Assembly: GCF_030378205.1 (NCBI RefSeq)
Contig: NZ_CP127385.1
Location: 1,652,001-1,716,000, forward strand
Length of the DNA: 64,000 bases
Direction: 5' to 3'
Source: Bradyrhizobium sp. NP1
Lineage (GTDB): Bacteria; Pseudomonadota; Alphaproteobacteria; Rhizobiales; Xanthobacteraceae
Positions 45,554 through 55,796 of the stretch are shown one piece after another. The notes below the pieces were generated by a model. The model searched no databases. It was not told the origin of the DNA and saw only the letters and a program-made list of their open reading frames with translations. Positions within the stretch are counted from its first letter, which is position 1; the number at the start of each line of letters is the position of its first letter. The position numbers and the translations under genes were made by a program.

Positions 45554-46093
45554 ATGGGCATGCACGACCGCACCATGAAAGCAGGCGAGGCTCCGCGTTC
45601 CGGCCGCGCGTCCCGCGCCGGTTTCGGCGCGTCCGAGGCGCGAGGTCCGATCATCGACCAGGAAGGCCGCGAAATCCCGCCGGAATCGCTGCACGACGGA
45701 TTTCGGGAATTTCGCTTCGATTTCGCCAACCCCTTCAGCGAAAGGTTGACGCGCGAGGAAAGGCTGGTGCGGCTCGAGGCCATCGCGCGGCTGCTCGATG
45801 TCGCCTTTATCGTGCCGGGCACCAAGATCCGTTACGGCATCGACGGCCTGATCGGGCTGATCCCGGTGGTCGGCGACATCATCACCACGGCGATCTCGCT
45901 GTGGCTGGTGCGCGAGGCGCGTGCGCTCGGCGCGCCTTGGCACATCACGGCGCGGATGCTGGGCAATGTCGCTCTGGACGGCGTCGTCGGGATGGTGCCG
46001 TTGGCCGGCGACGCGTTCGACGTTATGTTTCGCGCCAACATGCGCAACGCGCGGCTGTTGCGGCTCTGGATGGAGAAGGAGAAGCAGCGTTGA
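45554..46093 (+). CDS. DUF4112 family membrane protein
   Basis: 179 residues. The C-terminal 100 residues carry the DUF4112 pattern: LDVAFIVPGTKIRYGIDGLIGLIPVVGD followed by a helix and GMVPLAGDAFDVMFRANMRNA. Two membrane-embedded segments each contain a G-x-x-P-x-x-GD turn, as in the family. The role is unknown. It lies 83 bp after the AraC gene and may be its target, which is inference. Confidence 0.75.
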   Translation: MGMHDRTMKAGEAPRSGRASRAGFGASEARGPIIDQEGREIPPESLHDGFREFRFDFANPFSERLTREERLVRLEAIARLLDVAFIVPGTKIRYGIDGLIGLIPVVGDIITTAISLWLVREARALGAPWHITARMLGNVALDGVVGMVPLAGDAFDVMFRANMRNARLLRLWMEKEKQR

Positions 46094-46123
46094 GTGGTGC
46101 AACGACCCATCAGGCCAAAAGCA

Positions 46124-46149
46124 AAGCGCGATGGCGGACCATCGCGCTT
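46124..46149. terminator. Hairpin between convergent genes
   Basis: An 11-bp perfect stem (46124-46134 with 46139-46149). The minus-strand side is followed by a T-rich TTTGCTTTT, so it can terminate the gene at 46186-46479. Same AAGCGCGATGG stem as at 16515-16553. Confidence 0.55.
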
Positions 46150-46185
46150 GGGCTTGTCTGAATTATCGGGGGATGACGCGCGTGC

Positions 46186-46479
46186 TTACGCCGCGTCTTT
46201 CTTGCTGCCCTCGACCGGAGCAGCCTCCACCTTGCGCGGGCGGCGCGGCAGCGGGAAGGCCTCGCTCTCATAGAGCGAGCGGATGCCCATCTGGTCGAAG
46301 CGGGCCTCCTCGACCTGCAGGTAGGCGCCGTTCAGCGAATCGGCCGGCAACTCCTCCATCGCGAAACGAACGGCTTCGGCCGCGGTGCCAAATCGCCGAT
46401 AGGCAAAACCGGCACGCTTCTTCTTGCGGATGGCGGCGGGAAACAGTTCGGCGGCAGTGTTGAAGTTGAACGGACGCAT
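46186..46479 (-). CDS. Small conserved-type protein of unknown function
   Basis: 97 residues, soluble and basic, with a RPFNFNTAAELFPAA start and an RRFGTAAEAVRFAMEELPAD helix. No signal peptide or catalytic motif. The start at 46479 excludes a non-protein-like extension. It stands alone next to a small DUF3309-like gene on the same strand. I do not recognise a named family and assign no function. Confidence 0.55.
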   Translation of the reverse strand: MRPFNFNTAAELFPAAIRKKKRAGFAYRRFGTAAEAVRFAMEELPADSLNGAYLQVEEARFDQMGIRSLYESEAFPLPRRPRKVEAAPVEGSKKDAA

Positions 46480-46695
46480 GAGCGACGACCTCTTGTCTTC
46501 TTGGCGCAAGCGCGGAGTGGGTTGGAAAGCTGGCCGGCGGTTTGCGCCGCAACCGGGCGGCACGCCGAGCACGTCATTTCAGTGCCTAATATAGGCTTCT
46601 TTGACAGAATTGCGAATCCCGGGGGCCAAAATGATGAATCGGCAGCCCAGCCTCCCGACTGCGGCATATCTCTGTAATTTCAATGGCTTGCCTGG

Positions 46696-46860
46696 TTAAA
46701 TCTTGCCCAATAGCACCAGAATCAGCAGCACAACGAGGATCACCCCGATCAGGCCCGAGCCGGAATGACCCATGCCATAGCCGGGGCCGCCGATCCGGCC
46801 GCTGAGGCTCCCCAGCAGCAGAATAATCAGGATGATGATCAGGATCGTCCCAAGGGTCAT
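46696..46860 (-). CDS. DUF3309-like small membrane protein
   Basis: 54 residues, two hydrophobic helices (about 2-17 and 37-53) separated by a Gly/Ser-rich loop (GRIGGPGYGMGHSGSG). This is the exact layout of the DUF3309 family of small membrane proteins common in Rhizobiales. The frame runs from ATG at 46860 to TAA at 46696-46698. No function is known. Confidence 0.7.
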   Translation of the reverse strand: MTLGTILIIILIILLLGSLSGRIGGPGYGMGHSGSGLIGVILVVLLILVLLGKI

Positions 46861-47014
46861 GGCACCCTCCCGCAACGCCGCAAGGCAGAGGCCCTGGCCC
46901 CCCGAGCGCCTTAGATCAAATCATATTCGCCGAATGGGTTCCATCCGGGAACCGATTTTCCAAGCAAAAGCCCGCGCGAGCGGATCGCGCGGGCTTGTCA
47001 GCCGGGCAGAGGGA

Positions 47015-47428
47015 CTAGCGGGGCTTGAGCTTCAGCGCCGCCGAATTGATGCAGTAGCGAAGGCCGGTCGGTCCTGGGCCGTCGTTGAAGACATGGCCGA
47101 GATGGCCGCTGCATTTCGCGCACAGCACCTCGGTGCGGACCATGCCGTGGCTATGGTCGCTCTCCTCGTCGACATGGCTGTTCGCCGCCGGCTGCGTGAA
47201 GCTCGGCCAGCCGCAGCCGGAATCGAATTTGGCGTCGGAGTCGAACAGCACTTCGCCGCAGCCGGCGCAGACGTAGGAGCCCGGCCGCTGCTCATGCTCG
47301 TATTCGCCGGTGAACGGCCGCTCGGTGGCCTTCTCGCGCAGCACCGCGTACTGCATCGGCGTCAGCTCCTTGCGCCACTCGGCCTCGCTTTTCACGACCT
47401 TACCGGTCGCAGCCTTGGTGTCGGACAT
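47015..47428 (-). CDS. msrB: Methionine-R-sulfoxide reductase
   Basis: 137 residues. It reduces the R epimer of methionine sulfoxide in proteins. The catalytic cysteine is C126 ([10 protein letters not shown]), and zinc is bound by two CxxC pairs (CAGCGEV and CAKCSGH). No signal peptide, so cytosolic. It lies 53 bp downstream of msrA on the same strand, so one transcript probably supplies both epimer-specific repairs, in different compartments. Confidence 0.95.
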   Translation of the reverse strand: MSDTKAATGKVVKSEAEWRKELTPMQYAVLREKATERPFTGEYEHEQRPGSYVCAGCGEVLFDSDAKFDSGCGWPSFTQPAANSHVDEESDHSHGMVRTEVLCAKCSGHLGHVFNDGPGPTGLRYCINSAALKLKPR

Positions 47429-47481
47429 CGTATCTCCTGTCTGGAAGCCCGGGTCAGTGTGCGAACTTCGGATTCGGGACG

Positions 47482-48189
47482 CTAGTTGGTGAGCTTGGTG
47501 TTGCCCACCAGCGTCGGCTTGTCCTGATAGTTGTCGGCGAAGATCTTCTTGAGATTCTCGATCTTCGGCAGGTCGTTATAGGCAATATAGGGCTGGTTGG
47601 GGTGCAGCGTCAGGTAGTCCTGGTGGTAGCCTTCCGCCGGATAGAAGCCTTGCAGCGGGCCGACCTTGGTGACGATCGGCTTGCGGTAGACCTTGGCGGC
47701 ATTGAGCTGGGCGATATAGGCATCCGCCACCTGCTTCTGCTCGTCGGAAGTGGTGAAGATCGCCGAGCGGTACTGCGTGCCGCTGTCCGGTCCCTGGCGG
47801 TTGAGCTGGGTCGGGTCATGCGCGACCGAGAAGAAGATCTGCAGGATCTTGCCATAGGAGATCTTCGCCGGGTCGTATTTGACCTGGACGGATTCCGCGT
47901 GGCCCGTGGTGCCGGTCGAGACCAAATTGTAGTCGGCGGTCGACTGGTTGCCGCCGGCATAGCCGGAAACGGCGCTGACGACGCCTGCGGTGTGCTGGAA
48001 CACGCCCTGCACGCCCCAGAAGCAGCCGCCGGCCAGCACCGCGGTCTGGGTACCGCTGGACGCCTTCACATCAACGGCGGGCGGCGGGATGACCACGGCA
48101 TCTTCCGCCGCCCACGCGGGCGCGAGACCCGTGATCGCAAGGCAGCCGATCGCGGCGGCAATGAGCGAGGGCAAATGGGTTCGGCGCAT
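47482..48189 (-). CDS. msrA: Periplasmic peptide methionine-S-sulfoxide reductase
   Basis: 235 residues with a signal peptide (1-27, AWA cleavage), so exported. The catalytic GCFWG has C56, and the core includes [15 protein letters not shown] and [13 protein letters not shown], typical of MsrA. It reduces the S epimer of methionine sulfoxide. The stop codon lies inside a 22-bp sequence (47464-47485) also found at 44403-44424. Upstream of msrB on the same strand. Confidence 0.93.
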   Translation of the reverse strand: MRRTHLPSLIAAAIGCLAITGLAPAWAAEDAVVIPPPAVDVKASSGTQTAVLAGGCFWGVQGVFQHTAGVVSAVSGYAGGNQSTADYNLVSTGTTGHAESVQVKYDPAKISYGKILQIFFSVAHDPTQLNRQGPDSGTQYRSAIFTTSDEQKQVADAYIAQLNAAKVYRKPIVTKVGPLQGFYPAEGYHQDYLTLHPNQPYIAYNDLPKIENLKKIFADNYQDKPTLVGNTKLTN

Positions 48190-48446
48190 GGCGTATCCTC
48201 TCGGGCGGTGGGGGACATTCTAGGACGCGAAGGCGGGGCCCAACAATCGGCCTCCCGCGGTCCGGTATCCCAAGATACGGTGCGCCGGCACCGTTGTTAC
48301 GGTGCGGCAGACACGACTGCGTGAAAGGCGGGCGGGGCGGCGCTCGCGTCAGGGGGATGATAGCGGAAATGACCGATCCCGGCCGCAATGAACCGCCCTT
48401 GGTGCCTGCCCGACCAATGCTGGTCGGGCAGGAGCGTTCCCGGGAC

Positions 48447-50129
48447 ATGTTTCGCGCCTTCTTGCTGTCGTTCTTCATTCCGCTGCTGCTTGTCGGGACG
48501 GCCGCTGCCGGCCCCGAGCTCGACGACGACGTCGCCGCCTGTCGCGACACGCAGAAAGAGGCCCAGGCCCGGCTCGACGCCTGCGAGCGCGTCATCGCCG
48601 CGGGCCGCGCCGCGCCGAAGGATCTCGCGCTGGCGCTGGCTGCGCGGGGCGACGCGCTGCTGCGCAAGCGCGACTACGACAAGGCGATTGCCGCCTATAC
48701 CGAGGCGCTGAAGTCCGATCCGGACAATTTCCGCATCATCGACGTTCGCGGCATCGCCCATGAGAACAAGGGCGAGGACGACCTGGCCGTCGCCGACTAC
48801 AACCTCGCCTTGCAGAAGCGGCCGAACTTCGCGGCCCCCTACAACAACCGCGGCACCGTCCACCTGCGCAAGGGAGCCCTGCAAAGCGCGCTCGACGACT
48901 TCAACGCCGCGATCAAATATGCGCCGAACATGTTCATCGCGCATGTCAACCGCGCCAAGGTGCTGACCTTGAACAGGGACTTCGACGGTGCGTTGGCTGA
49001 CCTTGCCGAAGCCGGGCGGATCGATCCGAACTCGCCAAGCGTGCCTGCGCATCGCTGCCAGACCTATGTCGCGATGGGTAAATTCGACGACGCGATCAGC
49101 GACTGCAACGGCGTGATCGACAAGACGCCGAACTATCTCTACGCGGTGGCCAACCGCGCGGAAGCCCATATGGGCAGGGGCAATCTCGATGCGGCGCTGA
49201 AGGACTACAACGCCATCCTCGCGCGAAATCCGAACGACATCCGCGCCCATGAGGGGCGCGGCGAGCTGTTCGAAAAGCGGCGTGATCTCGAGCAGGCGCG
49301 CGCCGACTATCGTTCCGCGGCCTATGCGGTGATGCGGGTCGACGGTTACGAGATCGCGCAAATCCGCGCCAAGGCTCTCGATCGGCTCACGGCGCTGACG
49401 CCGCAGGGGCCCGGCGGAACCGCCAGAACGCGGCGCGTCGCGCTCGTGATCGGCAACGGCGCCTACAAGAACGTCCACGCGCTCGACAATCCGCCGCGCG
49501 ACGCGAAGCTGATCGCGGCCGCGCTGAAGGATGTCGGCTTCCAGGTGGTCACAGTCGCGAGCGACCTCGCCCGCGACAAGTTCTTCGAGGCGCTGCGCGC
49601 TTTCGCGGCGGAAGCCGAAAAATCCGACTGGGCCGTGATCTACTATGCCGGCCATGGTTTCGAGATCGGCGGCGTCAACTATCTCGTGCCGGTCGACGCC
49701 AGGCTTGCGGCCGACAAGGACGCCGAGACCGAGGCGGTCGCGCTCGAGCAGGTGTTGGCGGCGGTCGGCGGCGCCCGGGCGCTGCGGCTCGTGATGCTCG
49801 ATGCCTGCCGCGACAATCCGTTTGCGCCGACCATGCGGCACACGATCGCGCTCAAGCTGGTCGACAGGGGCTTTTCCAACATCGAGCCGAGCACCGGCTT
49901 CATGGTGGTCTACGCCGCCAAGCACGGCGAGACCGCGCTCGACGGCGAAAGCAGCAACAGCCCGTTCGCGACCGCGGTCGCGCGCGACATCCGCGAGCCG
50001 CATGTCGAGGTGCGCAAGCTGTTCGACATCGTGCGCGACGACGTCTGGAACGCGACGCGGCACGGGCAGCAGCCCTTCACCTACGGCTCGCCGCCGGGAC
50101 GCGAGGATTTCTACTTCGCGGGAAAATGA
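48447..50129 (+). CDS. Secreted TPR-caspase-like (peptidase C14) protein
   Basis: 560 residues. Signal peptide (1-24), then about five TPR units (about 60-290, for example AYTEALKSDPDNFR and ADYNLALQKRPNFAAPYNNRG), and a caspase-like domain (about 330-550) with catalytic H403 (YYAGHGFEIGG) and C454 (LDACRDNPF). Both catalytic residues are intact. The ATG at 48447 starts the signal peptide; an upstream in-frame extension is possible but not protein-like. It is convergent with a RecD-like helicase. Substrate and trigger are unknown. Confidence 0.85.
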   Translation: MFRAFLLSFFIPLLLVGTAAAGPELDDDVAACRDTQKEAQARLDACERVIAAGRAAPKDLALALAARGDALLRKRDYDKAIAAYTEALKSDPDNFRIIDVRGIAHENKGEDDLAVADYNLALQKRPNFAAPYNNRGTVHLRKGALQSALDDFNAAIKYAPNMFIAHVNRAKVLTLNRDFDGALADLAEAGRIDPNSPSVPAHRCQTYVAMGKFDDAISDCNGVIDKTPNYLYAVANRAEAHMGRGNLDAALKDYNAILARNPNDIRAHEGRGELFEKRRDLEQARADYRSAAYAVMRVDGYEIAQIRAKALDRLTALTPQGPGGTARTRRVALVIGNGAYKNVHALDNPPRDAKLIAAALKDVGFQVVTVASDLARDKFFEALRAFAAEAEKSDWAVIYYAGHGFEIGGVNYLVPVDARLAADKDAETEAVALEQVLAAVGGARALRLVMLDACRDNPFAPTMRHTIALKLVDRGFSNIEPSTGFMVVYAAKHGETALDGESSNSPFATAVARDIREPHVEVRKLFDIVRDDVWNATRHGQQPFTYGSPPGREDFYFAGK

Positions 50130-50135
50130 GGGGCG

Positions 50136-51254
50136 TTACACCACGATGGAAAGCCGCTTCGCGGCGCGCGTGATGCCGGTATAGAGCCAGCGCGCGCGGC
50201 TGTCCTGGAACGCGAAGCTCTCGTCGAACAGCACGACGTCGTCCCATTGCGAGCCCTGCGACTTGTGCACGGTCAGCACGTAGCCGTAGTCGAACTCGTC
50301 ATAGGGCTTGCGCTGCTCCCACGGGATCGTCTCGACGCCGCCCTCGAAGCAGTCATGCCGCACCGAGACCTTCGTCACCTTGTGCCCGAACTCCTCGTCG
50401 GGCATCAGGCGCAGGCTCAGAATGCGCGATGCCTTCGAGCGCGACTGTCCGCGTGACTTCACCCGCCACAGCCCGCCATTGAACAGGCCCTTCTTCCTGT
50501 TGTTGCGCAGGCAGACCAGCTTGTCGCCGGCGACCGGCAAGGGGTCTTCGATATTCTGGCGCTGACGCATCCGCATGTTGTAGGCGCGGCGGGTGTTGTT
50601 CCGCCCGACCAGCACCTGGTCGGCAGCCATCACGCGCTGCGGATCGAGCTCCTGGCGCGACACCACCTCGCTCTCGCCGTGGCGGCCGATCTCGAGCTCG
50701 CGGCCCTCGCGGATGTCCATCGACATCCGGACGATCGGGTCGTCCTGCGCCTGGCGGTGCACCTCGGTCAGCATCGCATCCGGTTCGGAATCGGTGAAGA
50801 AGCCGCCGCCCTGGATCGGCGGCAGTTGCGCGGGATCGCCGAGCACGAGCAGGGGGCAGTCGAACGACATCAGGTCGCGGCCCATCTCGCCGTCGACCAT
50901 CGAGCATTCGTCGATCACGATCAGCCTTGCCTTGGAGGCGGGCGCGTCGTCCCACAATTCGAAGCTCGGCTGCTCGACGCCGGACTCGCGGGCGCGGTAG
51001 ATCAGGGAATGGATGGTGGAGGCGTTGTCGCAACCCTTGTTGCGCATCACCAGCGCGGCCTTGCCGGTGAAGGCGGCGAATTTCACCTCGCCGTCGACGC
51101 CTTCGGCGATGTGCCGCGCCAGCGTGGTCTTGCCGGTTCCGGCATAGCCGAACAGGCGGAACACCTGCGGCGTGCCGTTCCGGCCGGGTTTTGCTTTCAG
51201 CCAGGTGGCAACGGCCTTCAGTGCGGAATCCTGGTGCGGCGAGAACGTGGTCAT
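50136..51254 (-). CDS. RecD-like DNA helicase / ATPase
   Basis: 372 residues of superfamily 1. Walker A is GYAGTGKT (36-43), Walker B is VIDECSM, motif III GDPAQLPPIQGGGFF, and the C-terminal motif VLTVHKSQGSQWDDVVLFDE and ITRAAKRLSIV complete the set. It should unwind DNA with 5'-3' polarity like RecD or Dda. It is shorter than RecD of RecBCD and stands alone, convergent with the caspase gene; a role in repair or replication restart is inferred. Confidence 0.85.
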   Translation of the reverse strand: MTTFSPHQDSALKAVATWLKAKPGRNGTPQVFRLFGYAGTGKTTLARHIAEGVDGEVKFAAFTGKAALVMRNKGCDNASTIHSLIYRARESGVEQPSFELWDDAPASKARLIVIDECSMVDGEMGRDLMSFDCPLLVLGDPAQLPPIQGGGFFTDSEPDAMLTEVHRQAQDDPIVRMSMDIREGRELEIGRHGESEVVSRQELDPQRVMAADQVLVGRNNTRRAYNMRMRQRQNIEDPLPVAGDKLVCLRNNRKKGLFNGGLWRVKSRGQSRSKASRILSLRLMPDEEFGHKVTKVSVRHDCFEGGVETIPWEQRKPYDEFDYGYVLTVHKSQGSQWDDVVLFDESFAFQDSRARWLYTGITRAAKRLSIVV

Positions 51255-51366
51255 GGGATCTCGGTGGGGAAAAGCCGGCGGGGAGGGCCGCGACTCGCTT
51301 CACCGACAAGCTAACCATTCACCGCGCCGGCGCAAGGCATCTCCGCGCCGGTCCGCGCGGACGGTA

Positions 51367-52005
51367 TTACTGCCAGCCTGGAACGCCGCGCATGTCCGGC
51401 AGGCGGTGGGCGATGCCCTTGTGGCAGTCGATGCAGGTCTTTTCGCCGGTGAACAGGAATCGTTGGTGGGCGACTGAGGCGCGCGGCGACTGGCGGGTGA
51501 TGTCCATCGACTCGGTGCTGTGGCAGTTGCGGCACTCGAGCGAATCATTGGCCTTGAAGCGGGCCCATTCGTGCAGCGCCAGCTCCAGCCTTTGATCGAT
51601 GAATTTCTCGCGGGTGTCGATGCTCCCGAACAGATGGCCCCAGACCTCCTTGGAGGCCTGCATCTTGCGTGCGATCTTGTCGGTCCAGTTGTGCGGGACA
51701 TGGCAGTCCGGGCAGCTCGCGCGCACGCCGGAGCGGTTGGTGAAGTGGATGGTCGACTTCAGCTCGGCGAACACGTTGTCGCGCATCTCGTGACAGCTGG
51801 TGCAGAACTTCTCGGTGTTGGTGAGCTCCAGCGCGGTGTTGAAGCCGCCCCAGAAGATCACGCCGGCAACGAAGCCCGCGAGCACCAGCACGCCCAGTCC
51901 GAATACCGAGCTCGGGCGGCGCAGCACATCCCACAACTCGATGACGAAGGCCCAAACCCGCGCGAGCCGCCCTGGGCGCGGGGCTGGCTTGTCAACCGGG
52001 TTCAT
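51367..52005 (-). CDS. napC: Membrane tetraheme cytochrome c NapC
   Basis: 212 residues. One N-terminal membrane anchor (about 28-48), then four heme motifs (CTSCH, CPDCH, CRNCH, CIDCH), all in the NapC/NirT order. It passes electrons from the quinol pool to periplasmic NapAB. Last gene of the napEDABC operon; its start overlaps the napB stop by four bases (52002-52005). Confidence 0.95.
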   Translation of the reverse strand: MNPVDKPAPRPGRLARVWAFVIELWDVLRRPSSVFGLGVLVLAGFVAGVIFWGGFNTALELTNTEKFCTSCHEMRDNVFAELKSTIHFTNRSGVRASCPDCHVPHNWTDKIARKMQASKEVWGHLFGSIDTREKFIDQRLELALHEWARFKANDSLECRNCHSTESMDITRQSPRASVAHQRFLFTGEKTCIDCHKGIAHRLPDMRGVPGWQ

Positions 52006-52472
52006 CGCCGGCCACCGGGAGCTGCGCGGGAGAGCATGGTGTCGATATCGACGAAATCATTGCTGACCGGCGGGGTGGTGACGTTCTGCGGCACGTGGCA
52101 TTCGGTGCAGAAGAAGCGCCGCGGCGAGATCGAGGCCAGGAATTGCCCGTCGCGGTCCATGAAGTGCGTGATGCTCACCATCGGTGCCTGGGACTCGCCG
52201 ATGCGGGCGCGGGCATGACAGGACAGGCACTTGTTGCCCTGGATGTCGATCTGGTAGCCGTCGATCGAATGCGGGATCACCGGCGGCTGTTCGGGATAAT
52301 TGCGCGTTTCCCGTTCCGCTGTGTTGCGCATCGGCGTCATCGGCGGCGCCGGCCCTTCGTCGTCGAGCGGCGTCGGCCCGCGCAGGCCGGAGTTCAGCGT
52401 TTGCGCGCAGAGCGCGCCGGATCCGGCCGCGATCGCGGCGGCAAGCAGCAGCATGGCGGCGGTTCTGGTCAT
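52002..52472 (-). CDS. napB: Diheme cytochrome c NapB
   Basis: 156 residues. Signal peptide, then two heme motifs (CLSCH and CTECH) and the Pro-rich N-terminal part typical of NapB ([10 protein letters not shown]). It is the small electron-transfer subunit of periplasmic nitrate reductase, taking electrons from NapC to NapA. The start at 52472 opens at the signal peptide and lies 5 bases after the napA stop; its stop is coupled to napC. Confidence 0.93.
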   Translation of the reverse strand: MTRTAAMLLLAAAIAAGSGALCAQTLNSGLRGPTPLDDEGPAPPMTPMRNTAERETRNYPEQPPVIPHSIDGYQIDIQGNKCLSCHARARIGESQAPMVSITHFMDRDGQFLASISPRRFFCTECHVPQNVTTPPVSNDFVDIDTMLSRAAPGGRR

Positions 52473-52477
52473 GGCAG

Positions 52478-54982
52478 TCACACCCGCTCGATGCGCACGG
52501 CGCATTTCTTGAAATCGGCTTGCAGGGAGATCGGGTCGGTCGCGTCCAGGGTTACCTTGTTGATCAGCTTGGATTCGTCGAACCAGGGCACGAAGACGAG
52601 ACCACGTGGCGGCCGGTCGCGGCCGCGGGTCTCGACGCGGGCGCGGATGAAGCCGCGCCGCGAGATCACTTTCACCTCGTCGCCGCGCCTGAGCTTGGCT
52701 TCCTGCGCGTCGTCGGGATGCATGAAGCAGACCGCCTCGGGAAATGCCCTGTAGAGCTCGGGGACGCGGCGGGTCATGGTGCCGGAGTGCCAGTGCTCCA
52801 GCACGCGGCCGGTCGACAGCCAGAACGGATAGTCGTCGTCGGGCGATTCCGCTGGCGGCTCATAGGGCAGGGCGAAGATGCGCGCCTTGCCGTCGGGATA
52901 GCCGTAGAACTGCACACCGGCGCCCTGCGTCACGTAGGGGTCGGAGCCCTCGCGGAAGCGCCAGCGCGTTTCCTGGCCGTTCACCACCGGCCAGCGCAAC
53001 CCGCGCGCCTGATGATAGGCGTCGAACGGCGCGAGGTCGTGGCCATGGCCGCGGCCGAACGAGGCATATTCCTCGAACAGCCCCTTGTGGACGTAGAAGC
53101 CGAACGCCTTCGACTCATCGTTGGCGTAGCCTTCCTCGATGTCGGAGACCGGAAACTTGTCGACCTCACCGTTCCTGAACAGCACGTCGAACAAGGTCTT
53201 GCCGCGATAGTCCGGCTTCTTCGCGATCAGCTCCTCCGGCCAGACCTCCTCGACCTTGAAGCGCTTGGAGAATTCCATGAGCTGCCAGAGATCGGAGCGG
53301 GATTCGCCGGGCGCGCTGACGAGCTGGTGCCAGAACTGGGTGCGCCGTTCGGCATTGCCGTAGGCGCCTTCCTTCTCCACCCACATCGCGGTGGGAAGAA
53401 CGAGGTCCGCCGCGAGCGCCGTCACCGACGGATAGGCGTCCGACACCACGATGAAATTGTCGGGGTTGCGGAATCCCGGATAGGTCTCCTCGTTGGCATT
53501 GGGGCCGGCCTGCAGGTTGTTGTTGACCTGCACCCAGTAGGCGTTGAGCAGCCCGTCCTTGAGCATGCGGCTTTGCAGCACGGCGTGATAGCCGGGCTTG
53601 TCGGGAATGGTGCCCTCCGGCAGCTTCCAGATGCGTTCCGCCTTGTCGCGATGCTCCTTGTTGGTGACGACCATGTCGGCGGGCAGGCGATGGGAGAAGG
53701 TGCCGACCTCGCGCGCGGTGCCGCAGGCGGAAGGCTGGCCGGTGAGCGAAAACGGGCTGTTGCCCGCCTCCGCTATTTTTCCGGTGAGCAGGTGAATGTT
53801 ATAGACGAGGTTGTTGCACCAGACGCCGCGGGTGTGCTGGTTGAACCCCATGGTCCAGAAGCTGACGACCTTTGTCTTCGGATCGGCGTAAAGCTCGGCG
53901 AGCGCCTCGAGCCGGTTGAGCGGCACGCCGGACATTTCGGCGGCTTTCTGCAGCGAATAGTCGGAGACGAACTTCGCATATTCCTCGAAGCTCATGTCGG
54001 TCGAGTCGTTCGGATTGGCCGCGCCCTTTGCTTTCTTCTGCAGCGGATTGTCCGGCCGCAGACCATAGCCGATGTCGGTCTGGCCGCGCTTGAACAGGGT
54101 ATGCGCGGCGACGAAATCCTTGTTAACCCTGCCAGTCTTGATGATGTGGTTGGCGATGGCATTAAGCAGGTAGAGGTCGGTCTGCGGCTTGAACACCATG
54201 CCGATGTCGGCAAGGTCGAACGAGCGGTGTTCGAAGGTCGACAGCACGGCGACCCGCACGTGCGGCGCCGACAGACGACGATCGGTCACCCGCGTCCACA
54301 GGATCGGGTGCATCTCCGCCATGTTGGAGCCCCACAGCACGAAGGCATCGGCGGCTTCGATGTCGTCATAGCAGCCCGCGGGCTCGTCGATCCCGAAGGT
54401 GCGCATCATCCCTGCGACGGCGGAAGCCATGCAGTGGCGCGCATTGGGGTCGATATTGTTGGTGCGGAAGCCGGCCTTGAAGAGTTTCGAGGCTGCGTAG
54501 CCTTCCCAGATCGTCCATTGCCCCGAGCCGAACATGCCGACGCCGGACGGCCCGCGCTTCTTCAGCGCGGCCTTGAATTTTTCCGCCATGATGTCGAAGG
54601 CTTCGTCCCAGGAGACCGGCGTGAATTCGCCATCCTTGTCGTACTTGCCACCCGTCTTGCGCAGCATTGGCTGGGTCAAGCGGTCGTGCCCGTACATGAT
54701 CTTGGAAAGGAAATAGCCTTTCACGCAGTTGAGGCCGCGATTGACCTCGGCCTTGATGTCGCCATGGGTGGCGACGACGCGGTTATCCTTGGTCGCGACC
54801 ATCACGCTGCAGCCGGTGCCGCAGAAGCGGCACGCGGCCTTGTCCCATTTCAATTCACTGGCGTCGCGCTCGGTGACCAGGTTGGCCGCCAGCGCGGGCC
54901 CGGGCATCCCGCCGGCCGCGGCCGCAATCGCAGCGGCTTCGAGCTTGAGAACCTGGCGGCGATCGAGCTTCGGTGCGGTCAT
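52478..54982 (-). CDS. napA: Periplasmic nitrate reductase catalytic subunit
   Basis: 834 residues. A Tat signal (DRRQVLK, residues about 7-13), a 4Fe-4S site (CRFCGTGC plus GLNCVKGY), and the molybdenum-ligand Cys in [14 protein letters not shown]. The bis-MGD-binding regions follow through to [17 protein letters not shown] near the end. It reduces nitrate to nitrite in the periplasm. Full length for NapA. It lies between napD, its Tat chaperone, and napB, all on the minus strand. Confidence 0.97.
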   Translation of the reverse strand: MTAPKLDRRQVLKLEAAAIAAAAGGMPGPALAANLVTERDASELKWDKAACRFCGTGCSVMVATKDNRVVATHGDIKAEVNRGLNCVKGYFLSKIMYGHDRLTQPMLRKTGGKYDKDGEFTPVSWDEAFDIMAEKFKAALKKRGPSGVGMFGSGQWTIWEGYAASKLFKAGFRTNNIDPNARHCMASAVAGMMRTFGIDEPAGCYDDIEAADAFVLWGSNMAEMHPILWTRVTDRRLSAPHVRVAVLSTFEHRSFDLADIGMVFKPQTDLYLLNAIANHIIKTGRVNKDFVAAHTLFKRGQTDIGYGLRPDNPLQKKAKGAANPNDSTDMSFEEYAKFVSDYSLQKAAEMSGVPLNRLEALAELYADPKTKVVSFWTMGFNQHTRGVWCNNLVYNIHLLTGKIAEAGNSPFSLTGQPSACGTAREVGTFSHRLPADMVVTNKEHRDKAERIWKLPEGTIPDKPGYHAVLQSRMLKDGLLNAYWVQVNNNLQAGPNANEETYPGFRNPDNFIVVSDAYPSVTALAADLVLPTAMWVEKEGAYGNAERRTQFWHQLVSAPGESRSDLWQLMEFSKRFKVEEVWPEELIAKKPDYRGKTLFDVLFRNGEVDKFPVSDIEEGYANDESKAFGFYVHKGLFEEYASFGRGHGHDLAPFDAYHQARGLRWPVVNGQETRWRFREGSDPYVTQGAGVQFYGYPDGKARIFALPYEPPAESPDDDYPFWLSTGRVLEHWHSGTMTRRVPELYRAFPEAVCFMHPDDAQEAKLRRGDEVKVISRRGFIRARVETRGRDRPPRGLVFVPWFDESKLINKVTLDATDPISLQADFKKCAVRIERV

Positions 54983-55015
54983 GAGTGTTCTCCCGGCCTT
55001 CGGCCGTTGCGGCTT

Positions 55016-55336
55016 CTAGCCTGCATCGATGGCGTGAAAGACGAGCGAGGCGGAGTGGACATGTGGCAACAGCGCGATGGTGTTGAGCGTCGCGCCAAGT
55101 GATCCCGCATCCGGCGCGTCGACCACGACCACCAGCTTGCCGCGCGGATCGCGCGCGTAGACTTCGCAGCCGCTCAAGCCGGCGATGACGCTCTCGACCT
55201 CGGCCAGGCGCTCGGGGCGGGCCTGCACGAGGATGCTTGCGATCTCTCCGCCGGGAGGCGCGATGACGCGATCGGCGCTAAGCACGCGGCCGGTTATCAG
55301 GCTGCGGCGGTCGATGGTGATCTGAGGTTGGCGCAC
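55016..55336 (-). CDS. napD: NapD chaperone for NapA
   Basis: 106 residues with the NapD ferredoxin-like fold: ITGRVLSADR-, ASILVQARPERLAEVESVIAG and VHSASLVFH-type segments. It binds the NapA Tat signal to delay export until the cofactor is inserted. Starts with GTG at 55336, with AGGA ten bases before. Lies 33 bp upstream of napA. Confidence 0.85.
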   Translation of the reverse strand: MRQPQITIDRRSLITGRVLSADRVIAPPGGEIASILVQARPERLAEVESVIAGLSGCEVYARDPRGKLVVVVDAPDAGSLGATLNTIALLPHVHSASLVFHAIDAG

Positions 55337-55361
55337 GTCTGCTGGTTCCTAGGATGAGCGC

Positions 55362-55565
55362 TCAATGCGCTGGGGGCGGACCGGGTGGTCCGGCGACCAT
55401 CTGATAGATCCACACGGCGAGGCCGTAGCTGCCGACCGTCGCCACCGCCAAGGCGGGCATCAGCACCGCGGTCAGAAACAGGAACGCGAAGATTTCCATG
55501 CGCCTGCGGCGCGGCCGTCCACCCACGTCGTCGCCCGCGGCCGACATCTCAAATCTCTCTGCCAT
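55362..55565 (-). CDS. napE: NapE small membrane protein
   Basis: 67 residues with one hydrophobic helix (about 24-46, EIFAFLFLTAVLMPALAV...). First gene of napEDABC; NapE is a small membrane component of unknown exact role. The ATG at 55565 fits the family length better than the longer frame to 55628. The FixK/FNR box lies about 70 bp upstream. Confidence 0.8.
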   Translation of the reverse strand: MAERFEMSAAGDDVGGRPRRRRMEIFAFLFLTAVLMPALAVATVGSYGLAVWIYQMVAGPPGPPPAH

Positions 55566-55630
55566 GTTGGGATCAGACGGCGTCCGGGCCGTTACCTGCC
55601 GCCACTTTAGGCAGCCGCTGTTCCTCATCG

Positions 55631-55644
55631 TTGATCTGGATCAA
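55631..55644. promoter_or_regulatory. FNR/FixK-type box in the nap promoter
   Basis: TTGATCTGGATCAA, a perfect match to TTGAT-N4-ATCAA, about 72 bp ahead of the napE start codon. In Bradyrhizobium the nap operon is under FixK2 control, which fits. The same site lies about 160 bp from the divergent LLM gene. Confidence 0.8.
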
Positions 55645-55796
55645 TGAATCGACAGGCGCGGCCCTGCGGGAACAGTTTGTCGCAGAGCAACATCACCGGG
55701 CGGCCGCCTGCCGCAAGACCTATGCCTGCGCGTGGACTTCGCGCTTGCGCCGACTACAATGGAACAAAACAACAAGTTCGCGCTTGCGGAGGCGCC

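Noticed and set aside
46861..46960. Possible EcfG-type promoter (GGAAC) before the DUF3309-like gene
   Set aside because: GGAAC is present on the minus strand but no CGTT lies at 16-17 bp; the spacing partner reads ATTT.
52184..55102. 972-residue open frame antisense to napA and napB
   Set aside because: It mirrors napEDABC codons on the other strand; its Arg/His/Gly-rich composition lacks any domain. The nap genes have clear motifs and operon spacing.
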